Shown: in pieces, positions 27,066 through 36,854 of the stretch
Layout: each line of letters starts with the position of its first letter
How positions within the stretch are numbered: position 1 is the stretch's first letter
NCBI GenBank assembly: GCA_027024025.1
Contig: JALVTT010000065.1
Location: 1 to 39,019 of the forward strand
Source of the DNA: Sedimenticola sp.
Lineage (GTDB): Bacteria > Pseudomonadota > Gammaproteobacteria > Chromatiales > Chromatiaceae
DNA length: 39,019 nt
Direction: 5' to 3'
Made by a program: the position numbers and the translations under genes
The notes under the pieces: model-generated
What the model saw: the letters and a program-made list of their open reading frames with translations, nothing else
The model's database searches: none
Told to the model about the DNA's origin: nothing

Positions 27066-29593
27066 TCATGGACCGTCTAGATAACAAACCGGACACTAAT
27101 CCCCAAACGGTTGGCCCCGCCCGAAACCCCTTGTTTCGCGGGCCACATGGCTATTTCTCAAGCCGAATCGCCCCTTTGTATCCGCAGATCGACTTTCAGC
27201 ACCTGAAACCCCTTGATCCGCTGCGGTTTATCGTGCAAACCGTCTGGCTCCTGCTGGTGATCCCTCCAGCGTACCGACGTCCTCCTCTGTTGCCCCGCCT
27301 ACGCAGGTGGGGAAGCAAATTCTCGCGTTGGGTCATCGCTCATCTGCCGGGCATCAACGCACTGCGTGAATCGACCGAAACGGGCATAATCCGCGACAAA
27401 GTTTCGGCATTGGTTAATCACCCCGTAATCCAAATCCCGCTAGTCAAATATACGGCTTACGCGATTGGGTTTACCTTGGTGGCATTCGCCATCACCACAC
27501 CACTCAGCCTGCCCACACAAGCTCTGTTCATGGTGATGCTATGGATCCTCGCCCTATCAATCAGACAGATAAGTGGCAATCTGGCCAGTATCCTGCTGGT
27601 CTTGCTATCCGCGATTGCCTCGACCCGATATCTTTGGTGGCGCGCTACCCATACCCTCAACTGGGACGACATGATCGACCTCGTCCTGGGAATCGGTCTC
27701 CTGGCAGCCGAGATCTATGCATGGCTGGTGCTTATTCTCGGATTCATTCAGACCATTTGGCCTCTGCGCCGCCAACCCGCGCCATTACCGGAAGACACGT
27801 CGCAATGGCCCAGCGTGGATGTATTCATCCCCACCTATAACGAACCACTCAAGGTAGTAAAACCCACGGTGTTGGCCGCAGTCGGAATGGACTGGCCCGA
27901 AGACAAGATCAATGTCTATCTCCTTGACGATGGCCGCAGGCCCGAGTTCAAGGAGTTTGCCGAGGCGGCTGGAGTGCATTACATCACCCGGCCAGACAAC
28001 AAGCACGCCAAAGCTGGCAACCTCAACCATGCCCTCGCGATGACTTCAGGTGAACTGATTGCCATATTCGATTGCGACCATATCCCTACGCGATCATTCC
28101 TGCAAACCAACGTCGGCTGGTTCTTGCAGGACGACAAGCTGGCGCTCATGCAAACGCCCCATCATTTCTACTCGCCGGATCCGTTTGAACGCAACCTGCA
28201 GAATTTCCGGAAAGTGCCTAATGAAAACGAGCTGTTTTATGGTGTGGTCCAGGACGGCAATGATTTCTGGAACGCAGCCTTTTTCTGCGGATCCTGCGCC
28301 CTGTTGAAGCGTGGCCCTCTGGAAGAAGTTGGCGGGATCGCCATGGATACCGTAACCGAGGACGCCCATACCGCGCTCCGACTACACCGGCGAGGCTATA
28401 ACTCGGCCTATTTGAACATCCCTCAGGCGGCAGGCCTGGCCACGGAAAGCCTTTCCGCCCATGTAGGTCAACGCATCCGTTGGGCACGTGGCATGATTCA
28501 GGTACTGCGTTTAGACAACCCCCTGCGCGGCAAAGGACTGTCTTTCGGACAGCGGCTCTGCTATACAAACGCCATGTTCCACTTCCTGGCGGGCGTACCG
28601 CGACTGGTATTTCTGACCGCTCCGCTTGCTTTTCTTGTTGGACACGCCTACATCATCCACGCGCCCGCCCTGATGATCCTAATGTATGTGCTTCCACACT
28701 TGGTACATGCCAACCTGGCGAACTCACGTCTCCAGGGAAAATACAGGCATTCATTCTGGGCAGAAGTATATGAATCGGCGCTCGCCTGGTATATTGCCCG
28801 CCCCACTACGGTCGCATTGTTCGCACCACACAAGGGAAGCTTTAACGTTACCGCAAAAGGAGGATTGATCGAGCAACAACATTTCGACTGGGAAATTGCC
28901 AAACCTCATCTCGTACTGGTCGGGCTAAACATTATCGGCATCCTGTTCGGGATCTGGCGCTTGGCCTACGGTCCGGACGATGAGATCAGTACCGTGGTGC
29001 TCAATATCGCCTGGACTGTTTACAACCTGATTATCCTGGGGGCCACCCTGTCGGTAGCGGCTGAAACACGGCAGATCCGATTCAATCACCGAATCCCGGT
29101 GCGCATGCCGGCGCTGATCCAACTGCCGGATGGCCACGCGCTTGAAGCAGAGACAGTTGATTTCTCGGAGGGAGGGGTTGCCATTGAGCTTAAGGAAGAC
29201 ATCGAAGATTTGCTACATAAGCCAGTTTCGGTATCGCTCTGCCAGACGCCTTCTTCAACCGCTTGGCGGGGCCGGATCATTCGTGCCCATGGCAACCAGA
29301 TCGGGATTCATTTCGACCCAATGACTAGAGAACAAGAAAAACAACTGGTGCACTGCCTATATGGCCGGGCAGATGCGTGGATTGACTGGAGCAAGGATCG
29401 ACCTGTTGATCATCCCTTGCGCTCGATGATGGAAATCCTGCAGGCGGGATTCTCCGGATTTCATCGTGTTCTTTACTTCATGTCACCACGCGCAGTAAAT
29501 AATCTTTACAAGGGACATCGGGCGCTCATCTGGTCTTATTCATTCTTTCCAAGAACACCTGAGCACCTTCAGACACAGGGGACTTCATTATGA
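27062..29593 (+). CDS. bcsA: Cellulose synthase catalytic subunit BcsA (UDP-forming)
   Basis: Processive GT2 glucosyltransferase that polymerises UDP-glucose into beta-1,4-glucan and passes it through its own membrane channel; 843 residues. The catalytic motifs are complete: DVFIPTYNEP, YLLDDGRRPEF, the DxD in AIFDCDHIP, TVTEDAHTALRLH (general base TED) and QRIRWARGM (QxxRW). The C-terminal PilZ domain (about 672-760) has RFNHR (RxxxR) and DFSEGG (DxSxxG), so c-di-GMP activation should be retained. About eight membrane helices are seen. The start at 27062 is chosen because it makes the ATGA overlap with bcsQ; a longer frame from 27026 would overlap more. It overlaps bcsB by ATGA. Confidence 0.96.
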   Translation: MIMDRLDNKPDTNPQTVGPARNPLFRGPHGYFSSRIAPLYPQIDFQHLKPLDPLRFIVQTVWLLLVIPPAYRRPPLLPRLRRWGSKFSRWVIAHLPGINALRESTETGIIRDKVSALVNHPVIQIPLVKYTAYAIGFTLVAFAITTPLSLPTQALFMVMLWILALSIRQISGNLASILLVLLSAIASTRYLWWRATHTLNWDDMIDLVLGIGLLAAEIYAWLVLILGFIQTIWPLRRQPAPLPEDTSQWPSVDVFIPTYNEPLKVVKPTVLAAVGMDWPEDKINVYLLDDGRRPEFKEFAEAAGVHYITRPDNKHAKAGNLNHALAMTSGELIAIFDCDHIPTRSFLQTNVGWFLQDDKLALMQTPHHFYSPDPFERNLQNFRKVPNENELFYGVVQDGNDFWNAAFFCGSCALLKRGPLEEVGGIAMDTVTEDAHTALRLHRRGYNSAYLNIPQAAGLATESLSAHVGQRIRWARGMIQVLRLDNPLRGKGLSFGQRLCYTNAMFHFLAGVPRLVFLTAPLAFLVGHAYIIHAPALMILMYVLPHLVHANLANSRLQGKYRHSFWAEVYESALAWYIARPTTVALFAPHKGSFNVTAKGGLIEQQHFDWEIAKPHLVLVGLNIIGILFGIWRLAYGPDDEISTVVLNIAWTVYNLIILGATLSVAAETRQIRFNHRIPVRMPALIQLPDGHALEAETVDFSEGGVAIELKEDIEDLLHKPVSVSLCQTPSSTAWRGRIIRAHGNQIGIHFDPMTREQEKQLVHCLYGRADAWIDWSKDRPVDHPLRSMMEILQAGFSGFHRVLYFMSPRAVNNLYKGHRALIWSYSFFPRTPEHLQTQGTSL

Positions 29594-31863
29594 AAAATCT
29601 GATACTTCGATACTTTCTGATCACTGCCTGCGCTATGGCGGGCATGGTTCAGGCCGCGCCCCCGGTTACAGTCCCGGACACACCCGAAACCCTGCCAGCA
29701 GGTCACCATGTATTGACCTTCGACGATCTCGGCTGGCACAAACCGATCGCTCTTTGGGGTATGCAGGGCAGTAACGACGTCAACTTCAGTGTGCGTGCCG
29801 ATGAAATAATTACCCAGGCAAAGGTCCGCCTGACTTATTCGTGGTCACCCTCGCTGATTCCTCCACTGTCTCAGCTTCGAGTGCTTTTGAACGGTCATGT
29901 CATCCAAACTCTGCCGCTGCCCAAGGAACACGCCGGCAATCCGGTCTCCCAGGATATCGTACTTGACCCCCGTTTATTGGGAGACTACAACCAACTTCGT
30001 TTCCAATTGATCGGTTATTACACCGAACATTGTCAGGATCCTGTCAGCCCCCTACTGTGGGTCAACGTGTCCAACCTGAGCGAACTGGAAGTCGAGGTCA
30101 GCCCACTACCTCAGGTTAACGATCTGGCGCGCTTTCCGGAGCCTTTCTTCGACAAGCGGGATCCCAGCATGCTGCAACTGCCATTCGTGGTGCCACAGGA
30201 TGCGGATGACAAGACTCTCGAAGCCGCCGCGATCCTATCCTCCTGGTTTGGCGCGCGCGCCGACTGGCGCGGTGCCGATTTCCCGGTCGCCCACGACCTC
30301 TCCGAAATCAAAGGTCGCTATGGCGTCGTAGTAGCCACCGACACCATACTGGCTAGATACCTTCCAGGTTACTTCAAAAATCATCCACAAATCGAAGGGC
30401 CTACGGTTGCCGTCATAACACCGGAAAACCGCCCATATGGAAAGTTACTGTTGGTTCTGGGCCGAAATTCCGAAGAGCTGCGCGAAGCGGCCGTCGCGCT
30501 GACTACGAGTACTGCAACCCTTTCCGGTCCTGTGGTCACTTTCAAGGCACCGCGTCACCTGGCTCCCAGAAAACCCTATGATGCGCCACGCTGGGTAGCG
30601 CTGGATCGCCCCGTCAAGTTCGGGGAACTGACGGGGTCCGATGACCTGCAAGTCAAAGGACATATTCCAGGCCCAATTAACGTCGATCTACACATTCCGC
30701 CAGACCTGTTCTTCTGGGACAGCAAGGGGGTTCCGCTGGATCTTAAATACCGTTATTCGCCTCCGATCGATACCGACGAATCGCGTTTGAGCCTGTTCTT
30801 AAACAACAGCTTTGTTCAAACCTTCAACCTTTATGAGAAAGGCCAAGGGGGGATCAAAAAGCATGTGCGCCTTCCAGTTCCCGGCGCCACCCTGGTAGGC
30901 GGCAATTCAGTGCTGCTGCCAACCTACAAGCTTGGCATGCAGAACCGGCTCCGTTTTGACTTCACCTTCGCATATCACAAGAAAGGCGAATGTCAGGATA
31001 CCGTGCTTGACAACACCATTGCGGCCATCGATGCCGATTCACAGATCGACTTCAGTGGTTTCCCCCATTATGCGGAAATGCCGAACCTGCATTATTTTGC
31101 CGAATCCGGCTATCCCTTTACCCGCATGGCCGATCTAAGCGAAACCCAACTCTATATGAGTAGCCGGCCAGCATCCCAGGATGTCCGCCTGATGCTGGCC
31201 GTGATGGGCAGGCTGGGCGCCATTACCGGTTATCCGGTAACGGGTCTGGATATTGTGTTGTCAACCGAGAATAAGCCGGCAAATGACAAAGATATCCTTA
31301 TTATCGGATCGCGAGTCGCGAGCCAAATGTTCAGGCAATGGGATATCAGCCCGAACAACGGCGCCTTCAAGGATCTGAGCATATTCTCGGAACCGGTCGA
31401 GCGGGCAAACCGTTGGGATAACTGGACAAAACTCGGCAAAGGCCCTAATACGGAGGCTGCTGCCCAGGTGACATCTTTCCCGTCGGGTACGCTTGGCGCT
31501 CTGATAGGCTTCCAATCTCCGCAGAGTTCTGAGCATAGCGTGGTTGCAATGACCGCGAACCAAGGCGACGGACTTGATGCTATTCGTAAAGGCCTACTGG
31601 GTAACGATACGCGAAGCAAGATCCAAGGGAGCGCCACCTTCTTCCGTGGCAAGGAAGTCGATGCCATCGAAGATGTGCTTGTGGGTGATACCTATCATCT
31701 AGGCAACCTCCCCCCGTGGACGCTGCTGTGGTACAAATTGTCTCACCACCCTCTAGCGTTGAGTCTGATAACCTTGGCCACCATAGTGATCCTTGCTATT
31801 GGGCTGTGGGCATGGCTGCGTAGGCGTGCCGCACGGCGACTGGCCCAAAAACAGCAAGCATAA
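29590..31863 (+). CDS. bcsB: Cellulose synthase periplasmic subunit BcsB
   Basis: Periplasmic partner of BcsA, anchored by one C-terminal helix that completes the catalytic unit. The 757-residue product begins with a signal peptide (MKNLILRYFLITACAMAGMVQA) and ends with a membrane segment LALSLITLATIVILAIGLWAW plus basic tail. Two carbohydrate-binding/flavodoxin-like repeats are typical of BcsB; recognisable stretches are LRVLLNGHVIQTLPL, FQLIGYYTEHCQDP and FDFTFAYHKKGECQDT, with the Cys-containing loops in both halves. Length is normal. Its TAA is directly followed by the ATG of bcsZ. Confidence 0.94.
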   Translation: MKNLILRYFLITACAMAGMVQAAPPVTVPDTPETLPAGHHVLTFDDLGWHKPIALWGMQGSNDVNFSVRADEIITQAKVRLTYSWSPSLIPPLSQLRVLLNGHVIQTLPLPKEHAGNPVSQDIVLDPRLLGDYNQLRFQLIGYYTEHCQDPVSPLLWVNVSNLSELEVEVSPLPQVNDLARFPEPFFDKRDPSMLQLPFVVPQDADDKTLEAAAILSSWFGARADWRGADFPVAHDLSEIKGRYGVVVATDTILARYLPGYFKNHPQIEGPTVAVITPENRPYGKLLLVLGRNSEELREAAVALTTSTATLSGPVVTFKAPRHLAPRKPYDAPRWVALDRPVKFGELTGSDDLQVKGHIPGPINVDLHIPPDLFFWDSKGVPLDLKYRYSPPIDTDESRLSLFLNNSFVQTFNLYEKGQGGIKKHVRLPVPGATLVGGNSVLLPTYKLGMQNRLRFDFTFAYHKKGECQDTVLDNTIAAIDADSQIDFSGFPHYAEMPNLHYFAESGYPFTRMADLSETQLYMSSRPASQDVRLMLAVMGRLGAITGYPVTGLDIVLSTENKPANDKDILIIGSRVASQMFRQWDISPNNGAFKDLSIFSEPVERANRWDNWTKLGKGPNTEAAAQVTSFPSGTLGALIGFQSPQSSEHSVVAMTANQGDGLDAIRKGLLGNDTRSKIQGSATFFRGKEVDAIEDVLVGDTYHLGNLPPWTLLWYKLSHHPLALSLITLATIVILAIGLWAWLRRRAARRLAQKQQA

Positions 31864-33003
31864 ATGGTCAGACCCAGCCATCGTTTCAATGGCAGATTGG
31901 CAGGCGTGGTACTACTTTCCTGCCTACATTGCGCCTCTGCGGCACCGGTGCCGGTCACCTGTCCGGCACCGGTGTCCTGGGAGTCGTTCGCTCAAGAGAT
32001 GCTGTCCAGCGATGGCCGGGTCATCGACTATTCCAAGCCAGATCGCCGCACCACATCGGAAGCCCAGGCCTACGCATTGTTCATGGCCTTGGTCTGGAAC
32101 GACCAGGCGCGCTTTTCCCGCATATTGTCTTGGACGCTCAATAACCTGGCCCATGGCGACCTTTCTGCAAACCTACCGGCCTGGCTTTGGGGCAAAAGCA
32201 AAGACGGAGATTGGAAAATCCTGGACAACAATTCAGCCAGCGATGCCGACTTGTGGCTGAGTTACACACTGCTTGAAGCTGGGCGTCTCTGGGGAGAAAC
32301 CAGCTACCGCGAACTGGGGCGCCAGCTCGCAGACAAGATCCTTGCTCAGGAGACTGTCGATACCCCTATACTCGGGCGTATCCTGTTACCTGGAAAGCAG
32401 GGCTTCTCTCACAAGGATGGCAGTACAGTGGTCAGTCCCAGCTATCTGCCCATACAGGTGCTGCGCCGCCTGGCGATCCTCTACCCGAACCAGGCCTGGG
32501 CCGCCATTCTAGAGAGTAGCGCCAGAATCCTGCTGTCCAGAGCTAACGGCTTACAATCAGACTGGCTGGAAATTGACAAACACGGGAACATTCATCCGGA
32601 ATCAAAAAAATCGCGAACCGGAAGCTACAACGCACTCCGCACCTACCTTTGGGTAGGGTTACTCTCGCCGCAAGAAATTTGGGCCCCTATTCTACGATCT
32701 CATTTTGAGCATGCGCTTGTGCGATTTATGCGTCCTGGTCTCTTTCCTGAACGGATTGACACTGAGACAGGAAAAGCTTCTGGTCATCTAAACCCGCTAT
32801 TGCACACGACCATTCTTCCGCTGCTTGAAAGCCTCGGATATCAACGGGATGTCGAAACTTACTGTCAACGGCTAAATGGCATGGATCTGAGCGAAGCGGG
32901 CTATTACTCAAAAATCCTGGCACTGTTCAGCCTTGGTTGGCTGAACGGTCAATATCAATTTGCTGCTGACGGACGCCTGGAGCCAGAATGGAAACATACT
33001 TAA
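31864..33003 (+). CDS. bcsZ: Periplasmic GH8 endoglucanase BcsZ with altered catalytic base
   Basis: BcsZ trims cellulose in the periplasm and is needed for normal export. The 379-residue product has a signal peptide (LAGVVLLSCLHCASA) and follows E. coli BcsZ closely: RTTSEAQAYALF with the general acid Glu66 (E. coli E55), LPAWLWGK, DNNSASDADLW with Asp127 (D116), and LLPGKQGF. In the motif matching SYDAIR of E. coli, where Asp243 is the general base, this protein reads SYNALR with Asn256 (codon AAC, 32629-32631). Activity may be lost or rely on another residue, as in GH8 subfamilies using a different base. The start abuts the bcsB stop; the end overlaps bcsC by 16 bases. Confidence 0.92.
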   Translation: MVRPSHRFNGRLAGVVLLSCLHCASAAPVPVTCPAPVSWESFAQEMLSSDGRVIDYSKPDRRTTSEAQAYALFMALVWNDQARFSRILSWTLNNLAHGDLSANLPAWLWGKSKDGDWKILDNNSASDADLWLSYTLLEAGRLWGETSYRELGRQLADKILAQETVDTPILGRILLPGKQGFSHKDGSTVVSPSYLPIQVLRRLAILYPNQAWAAILESSARILLSRANGLQSDWLEIDKHGNIHPESKKSRTGSYNALRTYLWVGLLSPQEIWAPILRSHFEHALVRFMRPGLFPERIDTETGKASGHLNPLLHTTILPLLESLGYQRDVETYCQRLNGMDLSEAGYYSKILALFSLGWLNGQYQFAADGRLEPEWKHT

Positions 33004-36000
33004 GGCATTTGATCACTTCATTACTCTTCCTATTCGCACCCCTGTCCGGGCTTGCCGCACCGGCGGGAGCGGATTTGCTGTTTGAATACGCCAATACATC
33101 CTATTCCCTGGATGACCTTGGTCGTGCCGAAGATCAGGTAGGCAAGATTCTGCGCGCCCACCCTGACCATCCAGGAGCACTCGCGCTGGACGCCTTTATC
33201 AAGCTCAAGCGAAAGAACAGAAAGGCAGCGGAACAGGATTTGGAACGGTTGATCCAAAATCATCCCGATAGCCCTTATACGCGGGCCGTCAAGCAATATA
33301 TGCCTTCCTACTCGGGTTCTGTGCCAACTCCTCTGCGCATGGCCATGCTGCTGACAAAGGGAGGTCGACCCGAGGCAGCACTGGAAAAATGGCGCATTGC
33401 CATGCCTAATGGCCCAGCCCCCGGCCCATTGGCCTATCGATACGCCCTGCTTCTGAAATCACTAAACAAAACAGCTGAGGCCGAGTCAGTTGCACGCATA
33501 CTGACACGCTACTACCCGGGCAACCTTAACTATCGACTGCTACTAGCCGAAACATTGGCACAACGACCGAACTCCATCCATGAGGCAAACGCCATCTTTG
33601 GACAATTAACCGCCTATCCCGCTTTAGAGACAAAGGCTCGTAGCGACTGGCGCGAGTTGATTATGCGCACATCTGAGCCATTAATTGGACTCCCACTGGC
33701 CGAACAATACCTTGTCCGTTATCCAGATGACTACGACGTAATTGAACGGCGGAAACAGCTGACCGACCTTACCGCCAAACAAACTGCGGAAGCGCAAACA
33801 ACGCCCAAAGCCAAAGTATCGGCCAAGGCCACAAATACTACTGCCCCGCCCCGCGACCCCGAACTTGCCAAGGCGGAAAAGTTGATCGAACATGGAAAAA
33901 ACGAGGCAGCCAGACATCAACTAGAACGGATATTGAGGAGACGCCCCAATCAAGGGGAAGCTCTAGGCTATCTTGGCTTGGTTGAACTTCGCCAGGGGAA
34001 CCGTCAGGAGGCCAGGCAACTTTTCCAAAGAGCATCGCGTCTCGATGACCAGGAAAGGCGGGGTAAATGGCGTTCACTTGCCAAGACGGCGCGCTACTGG
34101 GATCTGCTGAGCCAGGCAAAGGCCGCCTCTGATGCGGGACAGATCGATCAAGCCAGCCAACTGCTGCATCAAGCTATCAAGCTTGACCCATCCGAAGCCA
34201 CCGGCCTGGCACGGCTTGGCGACGTGCTCGCGCTCCGTCATGAAGACCCCGAGGCAGCGCGCCTCTACCGGCGTGCCCTGAGGATTGATCCCACCAACTG
34301 GGCCGCGCTGCATGGCCTTGCCGAGCTGAAGTCCAGACGGTCGCCCGCCGATGCCGTTCGTTTTCTCGACAGCCTGACATCGAGGCAACGCCGGAAACTG
34401 GGCAGCGAACATCCACGCCTGCTAGCCGGCGCGCTTCGGGATCTGGCCGACATCCAACTCGCGGATGGCCGGGTCACAGCTGCTCGTGGTTCGCTTCGGC
34501 GCGCCCTGGAAGTGGCCCCCGCCAACCCCTGGGTACGGTTCGACCTGGCCCGCCTGCAATACAAAACCCGGGGCTCGCTCGAAGGCATCGATCTGTTCGA
34601 ACAAGGCCTGCGTATAGCGCCCTCGGATCCGGAGATGCACTATGCCTATGCACTCTTCCTCCGCTCCGTCGACCGCGACCAAGATGCCATCGCGCAGATC
34701 GATGCCATTCCGGAGGCCCAGATGTCTCCCAAATACCGTGACACGCGGCTGGCGCTTTTGACACGTATCCAGCGTGACCGGGCATTGGCCCTTTACCGCA
34801 AGGGCAAGGAAGCCGAAGCGAAGAAGATACTGCGCGCGGCCGAGACCCCGGAAGCGCTGGACAGCCCCCTGGCCAGCGGCATCCTGGCTGGCGCATGGCA
34901 ACGACTCGGCAAGCCCAAACACGCGGTACAACTGTTGTCCAAACACCTGGACAGACCGGAAGCCCGCGACCCGGATCTGCAACTTGACCTGATCGACGCG
35001 CTGCAGGCCGCCCATATGCATGCCGCCGCTCACGCAAGAATCGCCCAGCTTTGGCATACTGAGCATATCAGTGCCCGCCAGACCCGTGAACTGGCTAAAC
35101 TGGACAGCAAAAACAGCCTGGCCATGGCCCAGCAATTGCTCAAAAAAAATGACTACGAGCAGTCCCGGCGTGTCCTGGATCAGGCCATCCAGCGCCTGCC
35201 AGTTACAGCGTCGTTGCTTTATGCCCGAGCACGCGCCGCGCGCGGTCAAGGCGATATCCCCCAGGCGCTCGACGACCTCCTGGCGGCAAGCACCCTGGCC
35301 CCGAACAACAAGGATTACCGGATCGAGCGCATCGAGCTGCTGACATCCCGGCCAGGCAGTCATCCTCTGGCCAGACAGGAGGTCGATGACCTGCTCGCCA
35401 TCCTGCCGGAGAACGACACCGAGACACGCATGCGGCTCATCCCCATCCTCTACAAGGGAGGAGAAAAGCAGCTTGCGCAGCAGCTGGTGGGGAACATGGC
35501 CCGGCGATATTCCAGCGACCACGAGATGCTTCGACGCCTGGCCCGTCTGGATACCGCATCCCACAACGGACACAACGCCCTTGCCGTGTACCGGCAGGCG
35601 CTATTGCCGCCGGGCGATCAGCGAGACCCCGCTCAACAATGGGCCGACTGGGCCGACACCGCGCCCGTGCCTGTGGCTGAAGAGGTCGATACTGCCATGG
35701 CACAGGAAAGGCGGACCCTCACTGCAAGCCTGGATTTCGGCAGCCGTTCCGCGACCAAGGGGCTCTCCAATCTGAGCGCCCTGCGCACATCCATCGAGGG
35801 ACGGCAACCGCTATACAAGGGATATGTCTTCGCCCATGTCGAACCCACGCATCTGGATGCCGGCACCCTGAACATGGCCAACCCCCGCGACCGTGCCGAC
35901 CTGGGCACCAACCTGTTGTGCACCGCCGGTTGCGCCTCGCTGCCCGGCAGGCAGAAAGCCGACGGGGTCGGCCTGCTGTTCGGCTATGAAGACGATCAAT

Positions 36001-36848
36001 GGCGCATCGACGCGGGCACCACGCCCATTGGCTTTCCGGTCCACTACCTGATCGGCGGCATCCGCTACAAGGACAGCCTCGGCCCCATCGACTGGAGCAT
36101 CGATCTGTCCAGACGGCCGATCACCAGTTCCCTGCTGAGTTACGCGGGCACCACCGACCCCAACTCCGGACGGAAATGGGGCGGCGTCAACGCCACCGGC
36201 CTGACACTCGGCCTGTCGCACGACGACGGCGGCCCCTGGGGCGTCTGGAGCGACTTCGAGTTCCACAAACTGAGCGGTCAGCACGTAGGCTCCAACGACC
36301 GCTTCCGCCTGCTCGCGGGCACCTATTACAAATGGCTGCGCGAACCCGACCAGCGCGTCAGCGTCTCGCTCAACGGCATGTACTGGCAACACCAGCACAA
36401 CCTCGGTGAGTACACCTGGGGCCATGGCGGCTATTACAGTCCCAAACAGTACCTCTCGCTGTCCACCGCCCTGGACTGGTATGGCCGGAACGCCCGCTGG
36501 TCCTGGGACGCCCGTGGTTCGATCAGCCGCTCGCAGTCCAAGACCGACCGCGCGCCCTACTTCCCGACTGACCCGGCCCTGCAGGCCAGGGCGCAGGCCA
36601 TCAGCGGCACCACCGGCATCAACCCCTTCTACAAGGCCAGCAGCGGACCGGGCACCGGCTACAGCCTGGAAGGTGCCCTGGAATACCGCGTCAACCGCTT
36701 CCTGCACATCGGCGGCAATCTGTCCATCGAGCGTTCCCAGGATTACGCGCCCAACCACGGCATGCTGTACCTGAGGCTGACCGATGAGCCGGACCTGAAG
36801 CGGATTCCGATGCCGCCCAAGGCGCCCCTGAACATCCCGGACTACTGA
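32988..36848 (+). CDS. bcsC: Cellulose export outer-membrane protein BcsC (TPR plus beta-barrel)
   Basis: A 1286-residue exported protein that carries glucan across the periplasm and outer membrane. A signal peptide (LITSLLFLFAPLSGLAAPAG) precedes a long TPR solenoid (about 30-870; for example AARHQLERILRRRPNQGEALGYLGLVELRQGN is one typical repeat, read at about residues 303-334). A Lys/Ala/Thr-rich spacer lies near 265-285. From about residue 905 (TASLDFGSRSATKGLSNLSA) the BcsC C-terminal barrel begins, with repeated aromatic, alternating strands to the end. The ATG at 32988 lies inside bcsZ with GGAG upstream. Base composition rises along the gene: early parts are AT-richer like the other bcs genes, late parts match the flanking chromosome. 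Confidence 0.94.
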   Translation: METYLRHLITSLLFLFAPLSGLAAPAGADLLFEYANTSYSLDDLGRAEDQVGKILRAHPDHPGALALDAFIKLKRKNRKAAEQDLERLIQNHPDSPYTRAVKQYMPSYSGSVPTPLRMAMLLTKGGRPEAALEKWRIAMPNGPAPGPLAYRYALLLKSLNKTAEAESVARILTRYYPGNLNYRLLLAETLAQRPNSIHEANAIFGQLTAYPALETKARSDWRELIMRTSEPLIGLPLAEQYLVRYPDDYDVIERRKQLTDLTAKQTAEAQTTPKAKVSAKATNTTAPPRDPELAKAEKLIEHGKNEAARHQLERILRRRPNQGEALGYLGLVELRQGNRQEARQLFQRASRLDDQERRGKWRSLAKTARYWDLLSQAKAASDAGQIDQASQLLHQAIKLDPSEATGLARLGDVLALRHEDPEAARLYRRALRIDPTNWAALHGLAELKSRRSPADAVRFLDSLTSRQRRKLGSEHPRLLAGALRDLADIQLADGRVTAARGSLRRALEVAPANPWVRFDLARLQYKTRGSLEGIDLFEQGLRIAPSDPEMHYAYALFLRSVDRDQDAIAQIDAIPEAQMSPKYRDTRLALLTRIQRDRALALYRKGKEAEAKKILRAAETPEALDSPLASGILAGAWQRLGKPKHAVQLLSKHLDRPEARDPDLQLDLIDALQAAHMHAAAHARIAQLWHTEHISARQTRELAKLDSKNSLAMAQQLLKKNDYEQSRRVLDQAIQRLPVTASLLYARARAARGQGDIPQALDDLLAASTLAPNNKDYRIERIELLTSRPGSHPLARQEVDDLLAILPENDTETRMRLIPILYKGGEKQLAQQLVGNMARRYSSDHEMLRRLARLDTASHNGHNALAVYRQALLPPGDQRDPAQQWADWADTAPVPVAEEVDTAMAQERRTLTASLDFGSRSATKGLSNLSALRTSIEGRQPLYKGYVFAHVEPTHLDAGTLNMANPRDRADLGTNLLCTAGCASLPGRQKADGVGLLFGYEDDQWRIDAGTTPIGFPVHYLIGGIRYKDSLGPIDWSIDLSRRPITSSLLSYAGTTDPNSGRKWGGVNATGLTLGLSHDDGGPWGVWSDFEFHKLSGQHVGSNDRFRLLAGTYYKWLREPDQRVSVSLNGMYWQHQHNLGEYTWGHGGYYSPKQYLSLSTALDWYGRNARWSWDARGSISRSQSKTDRAPYFPTDPALQARAQAISGTTGINPFYKASSGPGTGYSLEGALEYRVNRFLHIGGNLSIERSQDYAPNHGMLYLRLTDEPDLKRIPMPPKAPLNIPDY

Positions 36849-36854
36849 TCCGCC

